DNA of 64,000 nt from Galactobacillus timonensis (GTDB lineage Bacteria > Bacillota_I > Bacilli_A > Erysipelotrichales > Erysipelotrichaceae). The notes beneath the pieces were generated by a model. That model saw nothing but the letters and a program-made list of their open reading frames with translations. It was not told the origin of the DNA and ran no database searches. Shown piece after piece: positions 57,094 to 64,000 of this stretch. The position numbers were made by a program, and so were the translations under genes. The stretch lies in assembly GCF_900240265.1 (NCBI RefSeq), contig NZ_LT964739.1, positions 239,126 to 303,125 of the forward strand. Direction: 5' to 3'. Positions within the stretch are counted from its first letter, which is position 1. Each line of letters starts with the position of its first letter.

Positions 57094-58202
57094 TTCTGCT
57101 CAGCCTCCTTTCTCTTTTCTGTCTTGTCTTTCCGCGGTTTGTTCATCAGTGACTTGAAGAAGAGAACGAAGCCGCTGAGGTAAATGATAATGCCCGAAAT
57201 CAGATCCGAAATCTGGGAAGGATAAATCATACGGTTGATCAGAGCGCCGCCATCCGTAATGTTCTGGATAAAGAACGAAGCGAAGATGGTGCCGATCGGA
57301 TTGAGGCCGCCAAGGAACGTGGCAGCGATACCGTTGAATCCCATGCCCGGAACCGAACTCTGCGTCACTTCCCACTGCATGTATCCGGACAGGAACATAA
57401 AGCTGGCACCGATCCCGGCAAGAGCACCGCCGATCGCAAGAGTTACGATGATGTTGCGCTTCTCTTTCATGCCTGCATAGCGGGCCGCATCCTTGTTATA
57501 GCCGGTAGCCATCAGTTCATAACCGAACCGCGTCTTATTGAGAAGGAACCAGATCGCAATCGCCGCCAGAATGGACAGCGGAATAGCAATCGTCACCGTC
57601 TGGTTGTTGGAGAACAGTTTATCCAGACCGCCCGACGGCAGCAGTGCACTGGTATTGACCGACTTGATCGGATACGTATAGGGGCTGGAAAGCTCCTTGG
57701 CATTGGTCAGAATCGTATTGGTCAGATACAGCGTGATCCAGTTGAGCATAATGCCGGAGATAACTTCGTTAACGTTGCGGTAGGCCTTCAGAGCACCGGA
57801 GATAATTCCCAGTACAGCACCGGCCGCTGCCGCAAGAAGAATGTCAATCCACCAGGGAAGTCCCAGCAGCAGCGCACCGGCCAAAGCGGCGCAGGCACCT
57901 GCCTCATACTGGCCGGCGGCTCCGATATTGAAGAGGCCGACCTTATAAGCGAAGCAGACGCTCAGTGCACACATCAGCAGAGGAGCCGTCTTAGCCAGCG
58001 TGTTACCCAGCACTTTGAGCCTAGCGGCATGCGAGGCGCGGGTCATAAAGTTCATCAGAATCGTAAGAACAGCTTCGCCGGCACCTTCCGGATTGATAAT
58101 GAACAGAACGATGAAGCCGACGAGAAGACCGATCGCGATACAGATCAAGGATGTGAGGATGGTCTGTACGCCCGGCCGTTTCCAGAAACTCTGCTTTTCC
58201 AT
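57090..58202 (-). CDS. ABC transporter permease, nucleoside type (first)
   Basis: A 370-residue permease (like NupP) with about nine segments: LICIAIGLLVGFIVLFIINP at the N-terminus, KVGLFNIGAAGQYEAGACAA, and GMGFNGIAATFLGGLNPIGT near 280. It starts on the stop codon of the ATPase gene and overlaps the second permease. The two permeases should form the heterodimeric channel. A final Lys/Glu-rich tail (KPRKDKTEKRKEAEQK) is cytoplasmic. Confidence 0.88.
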   Translation of the reverse strand: MEKQSFWKRPGVQTILTSLICIAIGLLVGFIVLFIINPEGAGEAVLTILMNFMTRASHAARLKVLGNTLAKTAPLLMCALSVCFAYKVGLFNIGAAGQYEAGACAALAGALLLGLPWWIDILLAAAAGAVLGIISGALKAYRNVNEVISGIMLNWITLYLTNTILTNAKELSSPYTYPIKSVNTSALLPSGGLDKLFSNNQTVTIAIPLSILAAIAIWFLLNKTRFGYELMATGYNKDAARYAGMKEKRNIIVTLAIGGALAGIGASFMFLSGYMQWEVTQSSVPGMGFNGIAATFLGGLNPIGTIFASFFIQNITDGGALINRMIYPSQISDLISGIIIYLSGFVLFFKSLMNKPRKDKTEKRKEAEQK

Positions 58203-59752
58203 CAGTCTGCCTCCCTCTTCGGTGTATTGCGTTTTGCGCCGGCCATATAAAGACCAAGCTCTTCGTTGGTTACTGTCTTAGGATCCAGTTCGCCGACGAT
58301 TTCACCTTCGTGCATGACCAGAATGCGGTCCGAAAGATTCATAACCTCCTCCAGCTCCAGAGAAACCAGGAGTACTGCGGTACCGGCATCGCGCTCCTCA
58401 ACAATGCGCTTATGAATGCCTTCGATGGCGCCGACATCGAGGCCGCGGGTCGGCTGAACAGCCAGCAGCACCTTATGCGGACGATCCAGTTCGCGGGCAA
58501 TGATAACTTTCTGCTGGTTGCCGCCGGACATGGAGCGTACGCGCGTCACGGCGCCCTGACCGGAGCGGATATCGTAGGCTTCAATCAGCTGGTTGGCATA
58601 GGAGCGGATGGCTCCCCGGTTCAAAATACCATGGGCAGAAAACTGCGGCTCATAATAGCGCTGCAGAATCAGATTGTATTCAAGCGGGAAATCCAGAACG
58701 AGGCCGTGCTTCTGACGATCCGCCGGGATATGGGACATCAGCTGGTTGCGATCCCGGATCGTATCGTTGGTAATATCTTTGCCGTTGACTTCGATCTTTC
58801 CCGAGACCAGCGGATCCAGACCCGAAAGACCGTACACCAGCTCCGTCTGCCCGTTGCCGTCAATACCGGCGATACACACGATTTCTCCGGCATGAACGTC
58901 AAAGGAAACATGCTTAACCGCATTGGTGTGATGGTGGCGCGAAGCAATCGTCAAATCCTCCACGCGCAGAACAACCGGTCCCGGCTGCGCCGGCTTCTTG
59001 TCAACAACAAGCTGAACATCGCGGCCGACCATCATGCGTGACAGTTCCTTTTCGTTGGTGTCCTTGACATTGACGGTTCCGATGCATTTGCCGCGGCGCA
59101 GGACAGTGACGCGGTCCGCAACTTCCATGATTTCATTGAGCTTATGGGAAATGAAGAGAATCGACTTGCCTTCCTGGGCAAGCTTCTTCATAATCTGCAT
59201 CAGATCTTCAATTTCCTGCGGCGTCAGAACGGCCGTCGGCTCATCGAAAATAAGGATATCGTTGTCGCGGTACAGCATCTTGATAATTTCGGTTCTCTGC
59301 TGCATACCGACGGTAATGTCGGATACCAGCGCATCAGGATCGATCATGAGGCCGTATTTTTCGGACAGGTCCATAACCTTTTTGCGTGCCGAAGCGGTCT
59401 GCAGAATACCGTGCCTGGTATCTTCGTCGCCAAGAATGATGTTTTCCAGGACGCTGAAGCACTGGACAAGCATGAAGTGCTGATGCACCATGCCGATGCC
59501 AAGGGCGTTGGCGTCGTTAGGACTGTTGATAACGGCTTCTTTGCCGTTGACGCGGATCGATCCTTCTTCGGGATGATACATTCCGAAAAGGACGGACATC
59601 AGGGTCGATTTTCCGGCACCGTTTTCACCGAGCAGGGCATGAATTTCGCCTTTTTTCAGCTGAATAGTGATGTCGTCATTCGCCACGATTCCGGGAAACC
59701 GCTTTGTGATATGCAGCATCTCTACTGCATATTCGTTCTCTGAAACTGACAT
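58202..59752 (-). CDS. ABC transporter ATP-binding protein, nucleoside type
   Basis: A 516-residue double ATPase (like NupO). The N-terminal domain has Walker [15 protein letters not shown], the signature-like [16 protein letters not shown] and Walker [14 protein letters not shown]. The second domain has a diverged Walker A ([16 protein letters not shown]) with signature [14 protein letters not shown] and [13 protein letters not shown]. This is typical of the sugar/nucleoside class. A stem and T-run lie before it, after the BMP gene, so it is probably expressed at a lower level. Confidence 0.92.
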   Translation of the reverse strand: MSVSENEYAVEMLHITKRFPGIVANDDITIQLKKGEIHALLGENGAGKSTLMSVLFGMYHPEEGSIRVNGKEAVINSPNDANALGIGMVHQHFMLVQCFSVLENIILGDEDTRHGILQTASARKKVMDLSEKYGLMIDPDALVSDITVGMQQRTEIIKMLYRDNDILIFDEPTAVLTPQEIEDLMQIMKKLAQEGKSILFISHKLNEIMEVADRVTVLRRGKCIGTVNVKDTNEKELSRMMVGRDVQLVVDKKPAQPGPVVLRVEDLTIASRHHHTNAVKHVSFDVHAGEIVCIAGIDGNGQTELVYGLSGLDPLVSGKIEVNGKDITNDTIRDRNQLMSHIPADRQKHGLVLDFPLEYNLILQRYYEPQFSAHGILNRGAIRSYANQLIEAYDIRSGQGAVTRVRSMSGGNQQKVIIARELDRPHKVLLAVQPTRGLDVGAIEGIHKRIVEERDAGTAVLLVSLELEEVMNLSDRILVMHEGEIVGELDPKTVTNEELGLYMAGAKRNTPKREAD

Positions 59753-59859
59753 GATGGGTACCCCCTAAGAGAAATGAATGAAGAGAAAATATGGAAACAT
59801 ATGATGCACAAACACAAAAGCCTTTAACTATTTTATTATTTTGAAACTCGCAGGACAAG

Positions 59860-59889
59860 AAAAGCAGACCATAGTTTCCTATGATCTGC
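59860..59889 (-). terminator. Partial terminator between the BMP and ATPase genes
   Basis: GCAGATCATAG pairs with CTATGGTCTGC (one G-U) across a 4-base loop, then TTTTCTTG, on the minus strand. Expected to let part of the transcripts through. Confidence 0.6.
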
Positions 59890-59913
59890 CATTTTTTCTG
59901 AAAGGTTCAGAGC

Positions 59914-61134
59914 TTACTTGAGGTTGCCCTGGAAATCAACGGTAACGTTGCCCAGACCAACATACTTGTTCTCGGTAGCCAGCAGGTCGCCGGAATCGTC
60001 AACTGTCAGATCACCATCGTAGATGGACTTTACAAGAGCCTTGTAATCGTCCTGTGTGAAGCCGTCCGTCCAGACTGTGGACTCCATCGGCAGCTGTACA
60101 TAGTTCGCAGTCGGATCATCGCCGGAGACGAGGCCGAGGTTCTCAACCTTTCCTGCGTATTCATCCCACTTGCCGGCCTTGATCGCATCGAGCAGCGTGT
60201 TAACCGTCTCAGCCAGGCCCTTCATTGCCGAAGTAATGCAGATGCCGTCACCATATTCGCCATCAATGGTCGGTGCCTGATCGACGTCGACGCCGATGAT
60301 CTTGGCGCCCGTCTTGGCAGCAGCCTCAGCTGCGGAAGTGTAGATCGAACCGCCGGCAGCGAAGATAACTTCGGTACCGTCACTGCACCATGTATCCATA
60401 GCAGCGGTGATATCAGCGTCACCATAGAACTGGTTGCCGTATGCATACTTGATTTCAATGTTCGACTTGCCAAGTTCCTGCGCAGCCTGATCAGCGCCCT
60501 GAACGAAACCTGTACCATAACGGACAACGGACGGAACTGCCATGCCGCCAAGGTAGCCAAGCTTTTCATAGCCCATCTTGACTGCTGCATAACCTGCCAG
60601 ATATCCGGCAATCTCTTCATGATAGATTGCGCTGTAGACATTATTATTCTCTGATTTCCATCCCGTCGTGCCGCTTGCGCCGTCAAGATCGCCCTGTGCA
60701 ACGTCGAGGACAACGAACTTCACATCCGGATACAGATCTGCTTCATCAACAACGGACTGTGCAAATGCGAAGCCCGGAAGAACGATGACGTTGAATCCGT
60801 CTTCCACAGCCTGATCGATCATCGCATCACGGTCAGCTGCCGAATCCGAAGCCGGTTTGTAATACTTGAACGCATCATCACCTAAGCCGTTCGCAGCGCA
60901 CCAAGCCTTGGATGCTTCATAGGTCGTCTGGTTGAAGGACTGGTCAGTAATATCACCATAGTCCGTAACCATCGCAACCTTCATGTCGCTCGTGGACGCT
61001 GCCGCTTCCGACGCTGCAGGAGCAGCCGCCTCACTCTCAGCCGGTGCAGACGATGCAGCTGCGCCACTGCTGCCGCATGCGGCAAGACTCAGTGACATCA
61101 GAGCAGCCATTGCAATACTGAATGCCTTTTTCAT
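59914..61134 (-). CDS. BMP-family nucleoside-binding lipoprotein
   Basis: A 406-residue lipoprotein that captures nucleosides for the ABC transporter. The signal peptide ends in the lipobox LSLAAC, then an Ala/Ser/Glu-rich tether (about 22-48). The binding domain carries the BMP marks DYGDITDQSFNQTTYEASK, VIVLPGFAFAQSVVD, KLGYLGGMAVPSVVRYG and IIGVDVDQAP. AAGGAGGAACG precedes ATG 61134. It heads the operon; the stem after it explains the high level expected for a binding protein. Confidence 0.93.
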   Translation of the reverse strand: MKKAFSIAMAALMSLSLAACGSSGAAASSAPAESEAAAPAASEAAASTSDMKVAMVTDYGDITDQSFNQTTYEASKAWCAANGLGDDAFKYYKPASDSAADRDAMIDQAVEDGFNVIVLPGFAFAQSVVDEADLYPDVKFVVLDVAQGDLDGASGTTGWKSENNNVYSAIYHEEIAGYLAGYAAVKMGYEKLGYLGGMAVPSVVRYGTGFVQGADQAAQELGKSNIEIKYAYGNQFYGDADITAAMDTWCSDGTEVIFAAGGSIYTSAAEAAAKTGAKIIGVDVDQAPTIDGEYGDGICITSAMKGLAETVNTLLDAIKAGKWDEYAGKVENLGLVSGDDPTANYVQLPMESTVWTDGFTQDDYKALVKSIYDGDLTVDDSGDLLATENKYVGLGNVTVDFQGNLK

Positions 61135-61186
61135 TTTCGTTCCTCCTTAAAGAACGGATGACAGGTGTTTCCTGCCTCTAATGTCC

Positions 61187-61214
61187 ATTTTACATGGTCT
61201 TTTCTTTAAATCAA
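61187..61214 (-). promoter_or_regulatory. Putative promoter of the nucleoside ABC operon
   Basis: TTGATT (61209-61214), a 16-base spacer and TAAAAT (61187-61192) on the minus strand, about 55 bases before the BMP gene. The rest of 61215-61387 is AT-rich with nothing else clear. Confidence 0.45.
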
Positions 61215-61387
61215 CCTCACGGAATGCGCTTACATTTGGCATTTCATACAGAAATCCCATGGTTTCCGCCTGTTTGTATGGAAAATGTAAATTGTTCTTT
61301 ATAATGACAGCGAGGATTTTCATTGAATTGTTTATTTTTCCATAACATCTGATTGCTATAATTCTTACGTTTAAGGCAGGGTTAACA

Positions 61388-62785
61388 ATGGTATTCAGCA
61401 GTCTCACATTTCTATATGCCTATCTGCCAGTCGTTCTGCTGGTGTATTATCTGGTTCCGCTGAAGTGGCGTAATCCGGTTCTTTTTGCTTTCAGTCTCTT
61501 TTTCTATGGCTGGGGCGAGCCCCGCTACGTCTTTGTCATGCTGGCATCGATCCTTCTCAACTGGGAAGCCGGCCTGTTGATTGAAAAGGCGAAGAACAAT
61601 CAGGATCAGGCAAAGGCAAAGAAGATCCTGACCCTGGTCATCGTGATCAACATTGCCATTCTCGCCATTTTCAAGTATGCAGACTTTGTGGTTGAGAATC
61701 TGAATTATCTCGGCCTCTCCCTGACGCCTCCGCATCTGTCGCTGCCGATCGGGATCAGCTTCTATACCTTCCAGGCAATGAGCTATCCGATTGACCTCTA
61801 CCGCGGCGAGACTTCGGCGCAGCATTCCTTTGTGAAGTTCGGCACCTATGTGACGATGTTTCCGCAGCTGATTGCCGGCCCGATCGTTCGCTACACCGAT
61901 ATTGCCAAGCAGCTTGACAATCGCCGCGTCTCTTCGAAAAAACTGCAGTCCGGTATCCGCCGCTTTCTGATCGGTCTATGCAAGAAGGTTCTGCTGGCCA
62001 ATGCGGTCGGTGCCGTCTATCAGAACATCACTGCCCTTCCCGACAGTCAGATGTCGACGGCAACGGCATGGATCGGCATTCTCTGCTTTACGTTCCAGAT
62101 CTACTTTGATTTCTCAGGCTATTCGGATATGGCAATCGGTCTGGGCAGTCTGCTCGGCTTCGATTTCCTCGAAAACTTCAACTATCCTTATGTCGCCACT
62201 TCGGTGACGGAGTTCTGGCGCAGATGGCACATTTCGCTTTCCAGCTGGTTCCGTGACTATGTCTATATTCCTCTTGGAGGAAACCGCAAAGGTCTGCCGA
62301 GACAGATTCTGAATCTGTTGATCGTCTGGATTCTGACCGGGTTCTGGCATGGCGCTTCGTGGAACTTTGTGCTGTGGGGACTGTTCTATGGAGCCGTTCT
62401 GATCGTTGAGAAGCTATTTCTGTTAAAGGGTCTGAACCGTCTTCCGAAATGGATCGGCCGCATCTATACGATGTTCATTGTCATGATCGCATGGGTGCTG
62501 TTTGCCTTCACCGATCTTTCGCAGGCGGCGCATTATCTTTCGATGATGTTCAATTCGACAGGTACATTTGCCAACAGTATGACCTGGTTCTATCTGCGTG
62601 ATAACGCGATGCTGCTGATCATCTGTGTCATTGCGGCGACGCCGATTGCGAAGACGAAGCTGAACATCATGAACAAAAAGATCGGAAAGATTCTTGAGCC
62701 GCTGCTTGTGATCGCTGCCTTTGTGCTGTGCACCGCCAGCATCGTAAGCTCCAGCTACAATCCGTTCCTTTATTTCCGCTTTTAG
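61388..62785 (+). CDS. MBOAT-family O-acyltransferase, AlgI-like
   Basis: A 465-residue membrane-bound O-acyltransferase with ten or more segments. The conserved WRRWHISLSSWFRDYVYIPL block and the downstream GFWHGASWNFVLWG with the catalytic His mark it as AlgI/DltB-like. It passes acyl groups across the membrane for O-acetylation of a cell-surface polysaccharide. ATG 61388 has only AGGG upstream. The adjacent DHHW gene is its usual partner. Confidence 0.93.
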   Translation: MVFSSLTFLYAYLPVVLLVYYLVPLKWRNPVLFAFSLFFYGWGEPRYVFVMLASILLNWEAGLLIEKAKNNQDQAKAKKILTLVIVINIAILAIFKYADFVVENLNYLGLSLTPPHLSLPIGISFYTFQAMSYPIDLYRGETSAQHSFVKFGTYVTMFPQLIAGPIVRYTDIAKQLDNRRVSSKKLQSGIRRFLIGLCKKVLLANAVGAVYQNITALPDSQMSTATAWIGILCFTFQIYFDFSGYSDMAIGLGSLLGFDFLENFNYPYVATSVTEFWRRWHISLSSWFRDYVYIPLGGNRKGLPRQILNLLIVWILTGFWHGASWNFVLWGLFYGAVLIVEKLFLLKGLNRLPKWIGRIYTMFIVMIAWVLFAFTDLSQAAHYLSMMFNSTGTFANSMTWFYLRDNAMLLIICVIAATPIAKTKLNIMNKKIGKILEPLLVIAAFVLCTASIVSSSYNPFLYFRF

Positions 62786-62796
62786 GAGGTGTTTGA

Positions 62797-63906
62797 ATGA
62801 AGAAAATACCTTTTCGTACCTATACGATTCTGGCCGCTTCGGCGTGGCTGATCGTTGTCTCTCTGCTGAATGTGTTTGCCGAAAAAACGGATGTTTCCTG
62901 GAATGAGAACCGGACGCTGCAGGAGATGCCCTCGACCCAGCCGGCAACTCTCTTCTCTGGAAACTTTGATGAGCAGTTTGAGAAATGGTTCAGCGACCAC
63001 TTTGTGAACCGTGACAAGTGGATCGAGCTCAACGCCATCGCTAGGAAAGCGACCGGCGCCATCGAAAATAACGGCGTCTATTTTGCGCAGGACGGCCGCC
63101 TGGTACAGCAGTTTCAGACGGTCAATGAGACGACGCTGCAGGCAAATATCGATACAGTCAATGCGTTTTGCACAGATCACGGTGTCAAAGCCAATATCTT
63201 CCTGGTTCCAACAGCTGCCTGGGGAGCCGCCAACGAGCTGCCGGTCGGCGCAAGTGACGTGGACCAGAAGGCACTTCTGCAGGAAATCAAGCAGAAGTTC
63301 CCGGATCAGACCTTTATTGACTATACGGAACTGGCGAGCCCGTCTCCGAATCTTTATTACCGGACGGATCATCACTGGAATGAAAAAGGCGCCTATCAGG
63401 GTTATGTCGCCATTGCCTCGCAAGTGCTGAACAAGATCCCAAATGCCTTCATCTACACGGAAGTATCCGACAGCTTTGAAGGAACGATGTATTCACGTTC
63501 CGGTGCCTTCTGGGTTTCTCCCGATCCGATCTATGAAATTGATCCAGACGGCAGCGATCTGCAGGTCAGTGTTTCCTATGATGATGGTGATACCGTGACA
63601 GACAGCCTCTATTCCACAGACCGTCTTTCGACCAAGGATCAGTATGCCTACTACGTCGATGGAAACCACGCCTATGTCGACATCAAGACCAATATGAACA
63701 CTAACAAAAAGGCTGTCATCGTCAAGGACAGCTACGCCCATATTCTGATGCCGTTTCTGGCAACAGAGTACAGTGAAATCCAGATGGTCGATCTGCGCTA
63801 CTACCGCGGAAACGTGTCCGACCTGCTGGATGATCAGACAGATCTTTATTTCATCTACAGCCTCGACAATTTCTGCACCGATCCGAATCTTGCATTCCTG
63901 AACTGA
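62797..63906 (+). CDS. DHHW-type protein, AlgJ/AlgX-like
   Basis: A 369-residue exported protein with one N-terminal membrane anchor (YTILAASAWLIVVSLLNVFA) and an SGNH/DHHW domain. The name motif YRTDHHWNEKGAY lies near residues 187-199, and the closing VIVKDSYAH near 308 carries the SGNH-type Asp-Ser. It is likely to transfer acetyl groups delivered by the MBOAT protein to a surface glycan. GGAGG lies 11 bases before ATG 62797, 12 bases after the MBOAT stop; a two-gene operon. Confidence 0.9.
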   Translation: MKKIPFRTYTILAASAWLIVVSLLNVFAEKTDVSWNENRTLQEMPSTQPATLFSGNFDEQFEKWFSDHFVNRDKWIELNAIARKATGAIENNGVYFAQDGRLVQQFQTVNETTLQANIDTVNAFCTDHGVKANIFLVPTAAWGAANELPVGASDVDQKALLQEIKQKFPDQTFIDYTELASPSPNLYYRTDHHWNEKGAYQGYVAIASQVLNKIPNAFIYTEVSDSFEGTMYSRSGAFWVSPDPIYEIDPDGSDLQVSVSYDDGDTVTDSLYSTDRLSTKDQYAYYVDGNHAYVDIKTNMNTNKKAVIVKDSYAHILMPFLATEYSEIQMVDLRYYRGNVSDLLDDQTDLYFIYSLDNFCTDPNLAFLN

Positions 63907-63908
63907 AT

Positions 63909-64000
63909 ATGACACAGATTGAATTTGTTAAATGCGGCATCAATGGCGAAAGCATCGGCTACATCGACCGAAAGCCTGTTTTCTGCGACGGCGTCTTCCC
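63909..64000 (+). CDS. Start of a downstream gene, cut by the window end
   Basis: An open frame from ATG 63909, three bases after the DHHW stop codon, that runs off the window after 30 codons (begins MTQIEFVKCGINGESIGYID). No family can be assigned. It probably belongs to the same O-acetylation operon. Confidence 0.4.
   Translation, partial: MTQIEFVKCGINGESIGYIDRKPVFCDGVF

Noticed and set aside
61147..61407. An 86-codon minus-strand frame before the BMP gene
   Set aside because: It covers the likely promoter and overlaps the MBOAT start; no ribosome-binding site.

Overview
The window looks like a chromosomal segment from a Gram-positive Bacillota, most likely an Erysipelotrichales-type gut bacterium. 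This is inferred from family content and from RNA and DNA regulators typical of the phylum: a T-box leader, a glmS ribozyme, a CIRCE operator, lactose/cellobiose-type PTS genes with a PRD regulator, a CarD-like protein and a metNIQ operon. No rRNA, tRNA or CRISPR array was seen, so the genus cannot be fixed.

Left part (about 1-28,500) is accessory DNA. A complete 3.5-kb TniA/TniB-like transposon (4-3545) with 37-bp imperfect terminal inverted repeats has landed inside a DNA-methyltransferase gene. That gene is the last visible one of a helicase/DUF4391/Mod restriction- or defence-type operon (3546-8056). Next comes a beta-glucoside island: 6-phospho-beta-glucosidase, PTS IIB, IIC and IIA, a small transporter broken by an amber codon, and a divergent PRD activator (8373-14248). 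From 14,469 to 18,301 lies an integrase-led operon: a small HTH protein, tyrosine integrase, MobC-like protein, an internally duplicated protein and a YhaM-like HD/OB-fold nuclease. It is driven by a promoter whose spacer carries a palindrome, opposite a ribbon-helix-helix gene. A decayed ISL3 element, a MATE/LysR pair, an HTH/CPCC gene remnant, a zinc-ribbon orphan and a two-gene tyrosine-recombinase operon (24,149-28,384) follow. That operon abuts the 3' end of guaA, a known island integration site, and a cluster of repeated TTGNGTCA motifs sits at the border.

Right part (28,579-64,000) is mostly core genome with richer codon GC: pyrG-guaA, a CcdA-TlpA fusion and uppP, a reduced MalQ-like protein divergent from glycogen phosphorylase, CIRCE-controlled htpG, two transporters, a WYL regulator with a sirtuin, an M20 amidohydrolase, metNIQ, a MATE pump, a CarD-like protein, glmS, rlmI-type methyltransferase, a four-gene nucleoside-type ABC transporter, and an MBOAT/DHHW O-acetylation pair running off the end. 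Two IS elements of one family sit at the met locus. One splits metN at codon 11 with a 7-bp target duplication, and the other lies just upstream of the intact T-box promoter. Both carry, directly in front of the transposase start codon, an interlocked pair of inverted repeats able to form the same pseudoknot from unrelated sequences. This is the most striking unexplained structure in the window.
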